Below the pieces are notes generated by a model, which saw only the letters and a list, made by a program, of their open reading frames with translations, searched no databases and was not told the DNA's origin. From NCBI GenBank assembly GCA_002633005.1, contig NMRA01000301.1, positions 465,034 to 529,033 of the forward strand: DNA of 64,000 nucleotides, read 5' to 3'. Source of the stretch: Phoronis australis. Taxonomy: Eukaryota; Phoronida; Phoronidae. Position numbers and translations under genes: made by a program. Shown here one piece after another: positions 39,101 through 51,100 of the stretch; the stretch's first letter is position 1; every line of letters starts with the position of its first letter.

Positions 39101-42100
39101 GTTGTTTCGCAGGGACCTTCATCAATTCAGCGTACATATCTGTCGTAATCTGGCGGCTGAAAATGCTTGCCACTGCTTTGTACGTTACGTTAACGGGTAG
39201 CGCTGCGTTCTTCACACAAACAAGTTAGCCAAGTACGGCGAAGTGTGTCATCCTTCGGAAAGCGACGCAAGTACCCAAAGCGCGTGTGAGACGATAATGA
39301 GTACATCCCGGCATGCAGCAACAGCGTGGCATGTTGACTGACTTGTAAACAAAAGCAAATGACGACCGAACTTATCACATCCGAGGTAGAACAATGACTG
39401 ACTTGACAGCTCTCACCGTCTGACTGTATGAAAAGAAATTGGCGTGAAATTCTTGCTTTCCAAAACGTCACTTCCGGAATAGAGGACGAGAAATTAATTA
39501 AATTACAAAAAGCTGTAATTAAGTGAAAAATATGTCTGGGATAATCAACAGACCTTATTTTTGCTAAAAGTGACATGAAAAAAGGTTGCCTTCGCCTTTA
39601 AGGTAACCGATTCTGCACTATCTCATGTTCAAGTAACATGCTTACAAGTCATCGGGAGGGCTGTTCACTTGATTTGCCAACTACCAAATAACGGTTGGAT
39701 TCAGCGGATTCGCTTTATATTTGCCAGGTATTTGCTGAGAAGTGTAAAATGTCAGCTTACTCATGCTGGGAATTTCAGGTCGCAAATGCCAGATGCAGCT
39801 TGTTATCATGTCAAGACTGTTTCTTTGGAGTTATTGATTTAATTTCATGAAATTTGACAAATTGCTTTCTATTGAGGAGACGTCAATGCATTTTCATTTT
39901 CAGACAGATTTGCCTTATTCTGCATAGCCGTTTTCATTATTTTGAGTCTATTTTTGGTGTCTGTCTCTTTGCCTGCCACACTCCAAGGATCATGAAACTG
40001 AGCAAATATATTTCTCATGAGAAGACCATGGCTTATGCCGAGTTTTGGACAACTGTGACACGCGCACACTTGCGGTGATTTTGCCTTTTGCATCCATGCC
40101 TTTAGCTTAATTCTTTGCACATATTTGGGAAATGTTTAGGAGTGTTTTCCCATCAAGTGAGAATGGCTGCCCTATGACTTTAAGAATCCGAAGTAGCAAT
40201 TTTAGTTTTATGTTTTCCTCTGAATCTTAGGATATGTTCTACATTTTTTCATGAAATTTAGAAACAAAATTTCAGTTACAAAGATGATAGGAACTTTACA
40301 TTTTGAGAAAATTTCAATGTCCACCTAGTAGTCATTTTTATGCCCCCATGTGGGTACATATTGCCGTCACCTCTGTCTGGGCGTCCGGCATCCATAGCTG
40401 TCTTTCCTCAACCATTTGCAGAATTTTATTGAAATTTGGCAGGTGTATTCCTATGTGGCTGACAACAAATGACAGCGAGTTTGGGACTGACCCAAATACT
40501 GCTGTGCTCCCTTGTGACAATTTTATATTTTTTGTTTGCCTTTGTATCTTCGGAATTCCTTGACCAATTTTCATTAAGTGGGATAATATGGAAGCGATGA
40601 TGCCATTCCATTTCTGGACTGAGTCGACGAAATTTATGCCACCTTGTGGGTATTTTTGTTGCTGTTGCACCCGTTTTCTCGCGTCCACCTCAGTATCTAT
40701 CATACCGCTCAAAGGCTCTTTATAAAAATTTACAGGTGTTGCTGATGAGAAGGCCACGTCTGACATTGACTTTCAGGCAGGTCAGACTCCTAGTGGCAAT
40801 TTTGTTTTTTTTTGCATCTGCGGCCGAATCTCCTTAACCCTTTGAAGGAGCTTTGTGAAATTTGAAAGATGTGTTCCTACGGAGCTGTCAACAAACTGTA
40901 ACAAGTGGCTTAACGATTCAGACACCACTGTGCCCCGTAGTAGTACAATGTTTTTTACGATTGCCTCTGTATCTTTGGATTTCAGTAATGTATAGAGTAA
41001 TCATTTGCAATCTGTGATATTAAAGGAGCATGGCACCCGATTTAAATAGTCTTTTACGGTGTCTTAATCGGTCTATATCCACATCACCTCCTATACGGTG
41101 GATCTTATCTCGTTGAGAGGTGTCGCCTCAACCTGTGATTAAGGTGAGAACCAATGCTGCGACGTCAGTGGTTCTTCTGCAGAGTGTGTGCTGCTATGGT
41201 GTGGTGTATTGTTCCTCTTTGTGCAAACTATGAAGCTTCGAGGAAAGCAGGTAACGTATTCGCCGTAATAACCGCCCATACCCCTATAAGCGCCCCCAAC
41301 GCGTTTTCAGACTTTGCTAAAATAAGCACCCAGTCCATGAACGTGTACATGCGAAAAATGCCTTACCTACAGCCCTAAAATTCTACACTAACATCTTCAA
41401 TTTATCAATAATATCCGACAGTCCCGAAAAAAATCATTGTGCGCAGAATTTGTAGACCTTGAGCCTCGCCACTATGTTGGTATTTAGCCGTGACTATACA
41501 CTTCAAACTTCCGCCATGCCTCAAAACGAATACAAAAGTTCTGCTGACATTTCGAGGACCAATGGTCTGGCCTTTCATAACAGAGGTAGTGTACTTGTCT
41601 ACGGGATTGCTTATTGTAGATAATTCCCGCTTTCAACAGGAATCCAAATTTCTTTGTACACGTGAAAATCGCGAATCGAAGACTAATAAAAAGCTTGGCC
41701 AGTGTTAAAGCACGTGACCAGGTAACGCGCGCTACATATCAAAAACATTAGTCATGAACTATCCATTCATGAAACGGGTAGCATAGTATCGGCAAGAAAT
41801 GAATATTGGCACTAATTTCCGACAGTTTCTAATACTATAAAAAATGTTTGCGTTATTTTTAAGATGAATTGTTTGATTAACCATGAAGCCAAATATCCGA
41901 TAAAATGACCACTGACAGTGAATGCTTAGTGACCCTTACACTGAAAAATAACTGTCAGATAGTCACGTATGCCGCATCCAGCCACACAGCGACTAATATG
42001 GCCTTACTGAGACAAATGTTGAACATTTTTAGCGATATGAGACCGGCGAGTGCTGAATGAAACACGCTCTGGTTTAGGCCAACTGCTTGTGCAAATTTCT

Positions 42101-45100
42101 TTAGAATCATGATACAATGCACATCTAGCTCGTTAGATTGCGTTGCTCTGGCCAAAAGACGGTATCTGCTCTGGCAAATGAACTGTGGTGAGACGCACAC
42201 GGTCGCTTTCTCACAAAAGCAGACAACTTCAAAACAAAGGTCACGTGACAACAAAATGCGTGTTCGTGCAGACATTTTTCTCATGTTGTCGATCATATAA
42301 TAGCACGATTTGCTAACACAGATTTGTACTTAAACCTGACTCCCCGGGAACTTAGGGACGCTACTTGGAGAACTTAAGGAGGATTTCAGGTAATTTGCTT
42401 GAGTCGAAACTATTTTTATTCAAGCATTCAAGTTGCCATATCGACGATTGCGAGGCAGGCAGTCGACGAGTTTTTCGCCCTGGGATTTCAGCACAATTTT
42501 CTGTAAAATGATCGTAGTTTAGCATGAAAGTTTGATAGCAATGCACCACGGTTTTGTAGAAAGTCTTTTCATAGATTACAGATACGTCACAGAGCGTAAA
42601 TGTGATGAACCTTAGGTTCCGATTTCACCCGTTTCGGAGACCGGGTTTCAACCGCCTTGGGTTATAATAAGCCCCCCCCCCTGAAACAAACTTTTCTAAG
42701 CGCCCTGGGCGGTTATTACGGCAAATACGGTAATCACTATTTCATGCTAGTTACCGAGGAAGCCGGTGAGTCTGTGACTGTATTTGACATGCTTTACTGG
42801 ACTGAACCATGTTTGATGGTCCGTGTGCCGTGTTTCTATGTGACTGAGTCCATGGCAGTGTCTTTTGGATGAATGTGTCTTGTTTTGTGAGTCTAATCCC
42901 GTCGGTGAATGGTGTTGTGTTTGCAGGTGGGTGAGTCATGTTTTTGTGCCCGACACGGTGTTTTGCAGTCTATTATTCGACGTGTAGTTTAGGTACTTTG
43001 TCTGTTATTTTTGGAGTTTTTGATGGATTTTTATGAAATTTGACAAGCTGTTTTATACTGGTGAGGACGTGTCCTTCTTATTTTTAGACAGAATATGCAT
43101 ATTTTGACCATTTATATGATACTAATAAACACCCCAAGAATCCTTCAGATTGTGGTACAGTCGTGGGTACATTTCAACGCTTCGAGTATTACTCTTGTTA
43201 CTGTGTAGGTAATGTTTTTGTTAAGTACTTGGAAATATAATGGTGAAACAACAAAGCATTGTGTGCACTTGTTATTTTTATGCGCCTGCATATTTATGTG
43301 CTGAGGCATATTGTCGCCATCTTTGCCTAGGGGTCCGGCGTCTGCTACTGTACAGTACAGGCACTGAATTATTAGACTTCCTCCGGTCTACGTCACGCCT
43401 GGAAAGACCGGAGCGCAACCGGAACACAGGCATGAAAGAAATCAGTCACGGTTGTCTCACGCCTACTCTCTGGGTAGTTCTCGCGCTTGCCTTTGGTTTG
43501 ATTAATGCCTTCCTCAAGCTTTTGGTACATGTAGCTGTGGTATAACACGGTACCGTGATGGTGCACCGGGCTAATAAAAATATCATCTAGATCTGCATGT
43601 ACAGGTGACGTTGTTTGTGTAGCTGTCGAGTAATCCGTTGTTTCGGCATTTTATACCACTGAGTTCCGACAAACTGCGCATTTTCTCATATTCGTCATAC
43701 AAACGAACTTCTTTAACTCGTCTGGCGTTACATTTATGTTGTCCAATTTATTACTCGCAAATCATGTCCCATCAACGACGTAACCGTGGTTGGTAAAGTT
43801 TAGACCACTTTAGTGGCCTAGGTAAAGACGAACAAACACGACCCTCTACACTCATTCACAGCTTACACGGGTGCAGTCTTCACAAAACTCATTACAGCTG
43901 GATATTTAGCTTGCCTTAAAAATAGCCCACCAATGGTTTCTTGCACCGCACGTAGTGGAACAGAAAATTTCAATAAGCTTGTGTGACGATATGTAGTATC
44001 ATGATCCCCTACTGCGAGTGCATAATAAGTCCCCAACCCCTAGTGCAGATTTATTTGTAGCCCCATCCCCTTAGTATTTCGGGCCCATGTAGTCTACCTG
44101 TGTGACTCGTCAAATTGTAGTGTTCACTTTTCTGCATAATGCAGGAATTTGGTATAAATGCGCGTAGAATTCACGTGCTATGCTGTGGCTTATTGTGAAG
44201 ACAATTGAATTCTTCCCTTACACACACACGTGTGTCAACAGTTTTTACGTTTATTTCAAAAGCAAATATATACAAGTGAGGAGTTGAGTCTGGCGTTATG
44301 TTTCATGAAGTGACATAAGATTTGAGATAGCAATTTGGCTTTTCGACCCACGTAAGGATTTCGAAAAAATAGTCGAAACTTACCTGAGCAAAATTCTGTG
44401 AGAAAATACTCTCATTCTTAGTTGCTGAGAAAGTTTTTGTAAATTAGTTTTCGACTGTGATGCGCTCATAATTATCTGACTATACCCTTACAAAAATGAA
44501 CTTAAGTTTTCATCGAAAAAGTTTTTGGTCTAAAAAACTTAAGTTTTCATTCACGAAAACTTAAGTTTTTGGCAAAAACTTAAGTATTTTGGAACAAATG
44601 TTTTGGAACGAACTTGAGTTTTTAAAACTTAAGTTTTCAGAACTTAAGTTTTTTAAAAACTCAAGTTTTGGAATAAGTTTTTTTGTAACAAACATAAGTC
44701 ATCAAAACTTAAGTTTTTGAAAACTTAGTTTTCAAGGAACTAACTTTTGAAAACTGAAGTTTTCTAAAAGCAATAGGACAGGCATTCAAAAATTTCGATT
44801 TTCACTAAAACAAGAGTGGAGTACAGTTACAGTACAGCCATTGAATTTTTAGACTTCGTCCGGGCTTCCTCACGCCTGGCCAGACCGGAGAGCAACCGGA
44901 ACACAGGCGTGACAGAAATCAGTCACGGTTGCCTCACGCCTACTCTCCGGGTAGTCCTCATGCTTACCTCCAATTTAGTTAACGCCTTCCTCACGCCTCG
45001 TTCACGCTTTCTTCGCGCCTCCGTCACGCGTACCTCACGCTTTCTTCACGCCTTTGGTAGCTGTGGTAACCATGGTAGGGCACCGGGCTAATCAGTAAAA

Positions 45101-48100
45101 ATACATGTAACATCTTGATTGCCTGTCGTTTCGGTCAAGTTGCAAAGATATAGTATATTCTAGAGTATCTTTGCAAGTAGTCATCTATCACACTTGGGTT
45201 CCAACTAACTCTGTAATTCCACGTGTTGTTCATACAAACGTCTTCCTTCAGCTCGTCTTGCTTACATGTACATGTTCAATTTACAACTTAAAAGCCAGTC
45301 CCATCAACGACAAACATGTACAGTAACCACGGTTAGTAAATACGAATAAACGCGACCCTGTGCCCAGAGTCATCTTTACATGGCTGTGGACTTCTTGAAA
45401 CTTGCCACAGGTGGATATAGTTAAGTCGCCCTAAAAATAGCCTACGCATCTTGTGAAGTATTGTGTCACTCCGTAAATTTTTGCACCGCACTGGCATACA
45501 GAAAATTTCAATAAGCCGCCCTTCTGACATACACATCCCTTACTGCAAGCAAATGTTTTGACTTAAAATTCCTTAATCCGTACTGCAGTTCAATTATTTG
45601 TAACCCACTCCCCGTAGTACATGCGTTTTGACTGAGTACACGTCAGTATCCCCGGGCTATTTCTTCACTAAAATAATTATAGCGGTCATTTGTTTGACTC
45701 GTCAAATGCATGGGCGTGATCAGTTTTCTCCGCATGATGCCGGAACTTGGGATCAATGTGCTCAAAATTGACATGCTATGCTCCTTCAATTGAATAATTC
45801 CGCCGTGTACACGCGTGTTAAGATTCTTTATTAGTTTATATAAAAAACAAATAATTATATATCAGTGAAAAGTAAAGTCCACAGGTCTGTTTTCTGAAGT
45901 GACCTAAGAGTTGAGACGGAAATTTTGGTGTTTTACCGCACGTGACGATTTCAAAAAAAATAAACCTCACACGAGCAAAAGTCTATGAGAATACACACAT
46001 CACTGCTAGTTACTGATGTAATTTTAATAAATTACTTTATCATCTGCGATGCAGGTAAACTCACGCCTAACTCACGGTAAGCTCCGGGTACAGTCACGCT
46101 TAGGCTCACGCCAGCTGTCACAGTTGATTCACGCCTCACTCTCCGGTCTGTCTCCGGTTACGGTCACAGGTGGCTAGACCGAAGAGACACCGGAGAGAGT
46201 CTAATAATTCAGTGGCTGCACTGTACAAAGGTGATATTTTCTCAAATGAGACAATATTATTTAGTCTCAAAGTGTGCGGAACGGTTCCGCACTTTTTCAT
46301 ATCAACTTAGGGCCATAAAAATGGTGTGTAACAAATCTATACCTTACCCTAAACATGTTTACAATGTTACATTTTTATTTCCTCAATTAGCATTTTCTTA
46401 ATTTGAAGTTCAATCTTTGCCTTGCGGAATGTTCCGCAAATGTGCGGAACATTCCGCAGATTTTGCGGAATATTACGCAAATTTTGCGGAATATTACGCA
46501 GATTTTGCGGAATATTACGCACTGCGCAAGTTTTGTGGAATACTGTGACTTGAGAAATATTATGTATATTTTGTGGAATAATCAAAATAATAATTTATTT
46601 TTAAAAATCAATGTGAAAGTTCCAGAAGGGTTCCACAAACAGAAAAGTTTAGCACAGGACTAAAATTTTTAATTTTCTCCCGGCCCAATAAACATGAATT
46701 ACATTCCATTCTCAATAGTACTCAGAGTATAATGTGCCCACTCTCAATAATATATTAATCAATGTGACGGTTGCACAAGGGTTCCACATGCGGAACGGTT
46801 CCGCAAACAGAATAGTTTTTTGGAGAACACAATCTTTTAAATTCTCATGACCAATAAAGTTAAAATGCATTCCATAATCAATACCACTTGAAAGTATCAA
46901 TGTGACAATCCTAATAATAATTACTTGATCAATGTGACAATTGACCTATCGCCAGGATTATGACGGACGGCTTAATTGACCAATCAGAACAAAGCATTCT
47001 TGTCACACCTTCGCCTGCGTTTCCAAGCCGCCATTATACCTGACAAACCACACGTAGTCGAGTAAAACTTACTTTAGTCTATAGCTCAAGAAATTGTCCG
47101 CTAAGAATGGGGAAACGGTGTTGATATGGCGTGTGTAGCACAGACAGCCGTTATGCTGCTCCAGAATAATATCCCGTCATTTTTGGCATGTCCTAATCCG
47201 AGAAATGGTGTTGAAAAGCGTAAACTATGGATCAAACTGTACGGTCACACTAGTAGCTGAACTTAACGATGTTGCTTGATAACTCGAAGGCTATAATAAA
47301 CACAAATATATTAGTTCAAAGATACGCACTTTTCAGCTTGGTGGCTATGGTGAAGGGCCATCTCAGATTGTGGCTTCCAAGTTTCCTACGTCTGGCCGCC
47401 TTTGTCTCGACACCTGCTGGATCTCAGCACTCTAGCGGTATAGTCCCCGGAAATTTTTGTTTTCAAGGACATTTTTATTTTATGTTTTTTTATTTATTTC
47501 AACCTAACAGAGGTACATTTTGTTATTCATAAACCCGTAGGCTGGCGTTCAACTGAACTTCTCTCCCGGTCAAAATTCAGAGATTCGATCTGGCGTTCAA
47601 CTGAACTTCTCTCCCGGTCAAAATTCAGAGATTCGATCTGCACTGGATTACTGCCGGTAACTCAAAGCCTTGGTCGAGCTGTTGTCACTAACATAAACTG
47701 TTGAATTACTTTTTGACGTGTACCTCTAGTATACACTATGTCTGTAGAGTTAGACAGAGCTCATTTTGAAGTTGTTCAAACATGATATTTAGATTTATGA
47801 AGCTTTAAAAAAGAATTTGAGTTATTTTTGTAGATACCCTATATTTTGCAACTACCACACCAGACTTGTAATCTTTTGTAACCATACCACGACTTAAGGA
47901 TTATGCTACCTTCAAAATTAAACGAAAGCTACCTTTATGGAATGAAACTACAAAAAATGCCAAGTTGGTAAGAAGGTAGGCCTAATTTAAATGTCTTAAT
48001 GGTGCGAACTGTCAATTCCATAGGCAGATTTAGGGGGGCAGGGCCCCAGCCCCCCGCAAGCAAAATGAAACAGTAAGAGCGTGAAGCGTGAAGAAATATT

Positions 48101-51100
48101 GAGTTGAGTAACTAGGACCGGTAGCGGAAGAGGGGGCTCAGACCCCAGATTGCGGCGGAATCGTGTTCCGGTTTTCTTTTAGTCCACCGATAGATTTTCT
48201 GAACAGAAGGTCCAAAGGGGTCTGCATCCCAGGCCCCTGCAACTTTCGGGCCGCCTGTGTACATACAATTGCACTTTTCCCAATTCCACGAGGCAACATG
48301 TTGGACCCCCCTTGTGGTATCCTAGATCCNNNNNNNNNNNNNNNNNNNNNNNNNNNNNNNNNNNNNNNNNNNNNNNNNNNNNNNNNNNNNNNNNNNNNNN
48401 NNNNNNNNNNNNNNNNNNNNNNNNNNNNNNNNNNNNNNNNNNNNNNNNNNNNNNNNNNNNNNNNNNNNNNNNNNNNNNNNNNNNNNNNNNNNNNNNNNNN
48501 NNNNNNNNNNNNNNNNNNNNNNNNNNNNNNNNNNNNNNNNNNNNNNNNNNNNNNNNNNNNNNNNNNNNNNNNNNNNNNNNNNNNNNNNNNNNNNNNNNNN
48601 NNNNNNNNNNNNNNNNNNNNNNNNNNNNNNNNNNNNNNNNNNNNNNNNNNNNNNNNNNNNNNNNNNNNNNNNNNNNNNNNNNNNNNNNNNNNNNNNNNNN
48701 NNNNNNNNNNNNNNNNNNNNNNNNNNNNNNNNNNNNNNNNNNNNNNNNNNNNNNNNNNNNNNNNNNNNNNNNNNNNNNNNNNNNNNNNNNNNNNNNNNNN
48801 NNNNNNNNNNNNNNNNNNNNNNNNNNNNNNNNNGTTAGTGTTCTTTTGAACTTGTATTTGGCAACAACCAAACAACGGTCGGATTAACAAGAGGTGATTC
48901 GTATTTGACGGGTATCTGTTGAGAAGTGTAAAAACTCAGCTCGCATTCGTTGGAAATTCCAGGTCGCATTTTGCGACTTTATACGAGCTGACAAAAATCT
49001 CAGCTCGCATTTTCAAATTTCAGGTCGCAAATGCGACCTGCAGCTCGTTATGTCGAGCCCTGATTTTTCTTGCACATTTCAGTTGAAAGATACTCTATTC
49101 TCAATAGCATATGGAAATATCAATGTGTCACCATGAGCAATGATTAATCAGTGGGGAACTTGCTGAATGGTTTGTGATGCGGAAGCCTACCTCAAGCATC
49201 CACTTGCGAAAAATGGACATCTTGTCTATGCCATTTTACCACTTTTGGCAGAACCTTAACACAAGCCATGAAATATTCAAATCCTAACGTGCAACAAGCA
49301 TTAAACCTAAAAAGATCAGAATTTCTACCCCAACCATAATTAATTAATAAATGTGACAGTTGCGGAACCGTTCCGCGTGTGGAACCATTCTGCAAACAAT
49401 ACTTTTGTGATCCTCACAAGTTTTAAAAAAAATTTGCTTGCACATTTCAGTTGAAATTTACCCTATTCTCAATAGCATATGGAAATATTAATGTTTCAAC
49501 ATGAATAATGATTGATCAGTTTGTGAATGGTTTGTGATGCAGAAAGCTACCTCAAGCAGACTCGCGAAAAATTGACATCTTGTCTATGCCATTATACCGC
49601 TTTTGGCATAACCTTAACACAAGCCATGAAATATTCAAATCTTAGCGTACAACAAGCATTAAACAGAATTTGTACCCTAACAATAATTAATTAATAAATG
49701 TGACAGTTGCGAACCGTTCCGCAAGCAGAACCGTTCCGCAAACAATACTTTTGTGATCCTCACAAGTTTTAAAAAAGTTTTCTTGCACATTTAAGTTGAA
49801 ATATAATCTATTCTCAATAGCAAATGGAAATATCAATGTGTCAACATGAACAATGATTAATCAGAGGGGAACTTGTTGAATGGTTTGTGATGCAGAAACC
49901 TACCTCAAAAAGAGTCTGGGAAAAATTGACAGATTGTCTATGCCATTTTACCGCTTTTGGTAGAACCTTAACACAAGCCATGAATTATTCGAATGTTAGT
50001 GCGGAACAAGCATTAAACATAAAGTATCAGAATTTTTACCCCAACAATAGTTAATTAATAAAAGTGACAGTTGCGGAACCGTTCTGCATGCGGAACCGTT
50101 CTGCATAGGGAGCAATTTCCCAAACAAAATGGTTTTATGGGGTATTTGTTTTCACCAATCATCTTAAAAATGCATTCCATTATCAATGCCACTTAAAACT
50201 TTCGATGTGACAATCCTAACAGTAATTAGTTGATCAATGTGACAGTTGCGGAACCGTTCCACATGCGGAACCATTCCGCAAACAATACTTTTGTGATTCT
50301 CACAATTTTTTAAAAAATTTTCTTGCACATTTCAGTTGAAATATACTCTATTCTCAATAGCATATAGAAATATCAATGTGTCAACATGAACAATGATTGA
50401 TCAGTGGGGAACTTGCTGAATGGTTTGTGATGCAGAAACCTACCTCAAGCAGACTCGCGAAAAATTGACATCTTGTCTATGCCATTTTACCGCTTTTGGC
50501 AGAACCTTAACTCAAGCCATGAAATATTCAAATCTTAAGGTGGAACAATCATTGAACATAAAAGTATCAGAATTTCTACCCCAACAATAATAAAAGTGAC
50601 AGTTGCGAAACCGTTTCGCATGAGGAACCATTCTGCATGGGGAGTGATTTCCCAAACAGAATGGTTTATGGGGTATTTAATTTCACCAGTCAATTTAAAA
50701 TGCATTCCATTATCAATGCCACTTGAAAGTATTGATGTGAAAATCCTAACAGTAATAAGTTGATCAATGTGACAGTTGCGGAGCCGTTCCTCATGCGGAA
50801 TGGTTCTGCAAAGATTTACTTTTGTGATCCTCACAATTTTTAAAAAATTTTCTTGCACATTTCAGTTGAAATATATTCTATTCTCAATAGCATTTGAAAA
50901 TATCAATGTGTCAACATGAACAATGATTAAACAGTGGGGAACTTGCTGAATGGTTTGTGATGCAGAAACCTACCTCAAGCAGAGTCTGGGAAAAATTGAC
51001 ATATTGTCTATGCCCTTTTACCGCTTTTGGTAGAACCTTAACACAAATATACATGATATTTCTCAAGTCACAGTATTCCATAAAACTTGCGCAGTGCGTA

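Noticed and set aside
38787-39200. 137-codon ORF on the + strand
   Set aside because: It is antisense to and overlaps the broken THAP domain on the minus strand and shows no domain of its own.
41039-41192. Exon of a host gene ending at GAAAGCAG/GTAACG (41250)
   Set aside because: The segment starts with a TTAA/AGGAGC element end and its Cys-pair peptide is THAP-like; the apparent donor is the start of the ACCGCCC element.
48138-48890. Open frames of 190-250 codons on both strands
   Set aside because: They are mostly the 504-N gap translated as X; no real coding sequence.
49066-50870. Regular repeats as a possible CRISPR array
   Set aside because: Units are 350-540 bp, the host is clearly eukaryotic and there are no cas genes.
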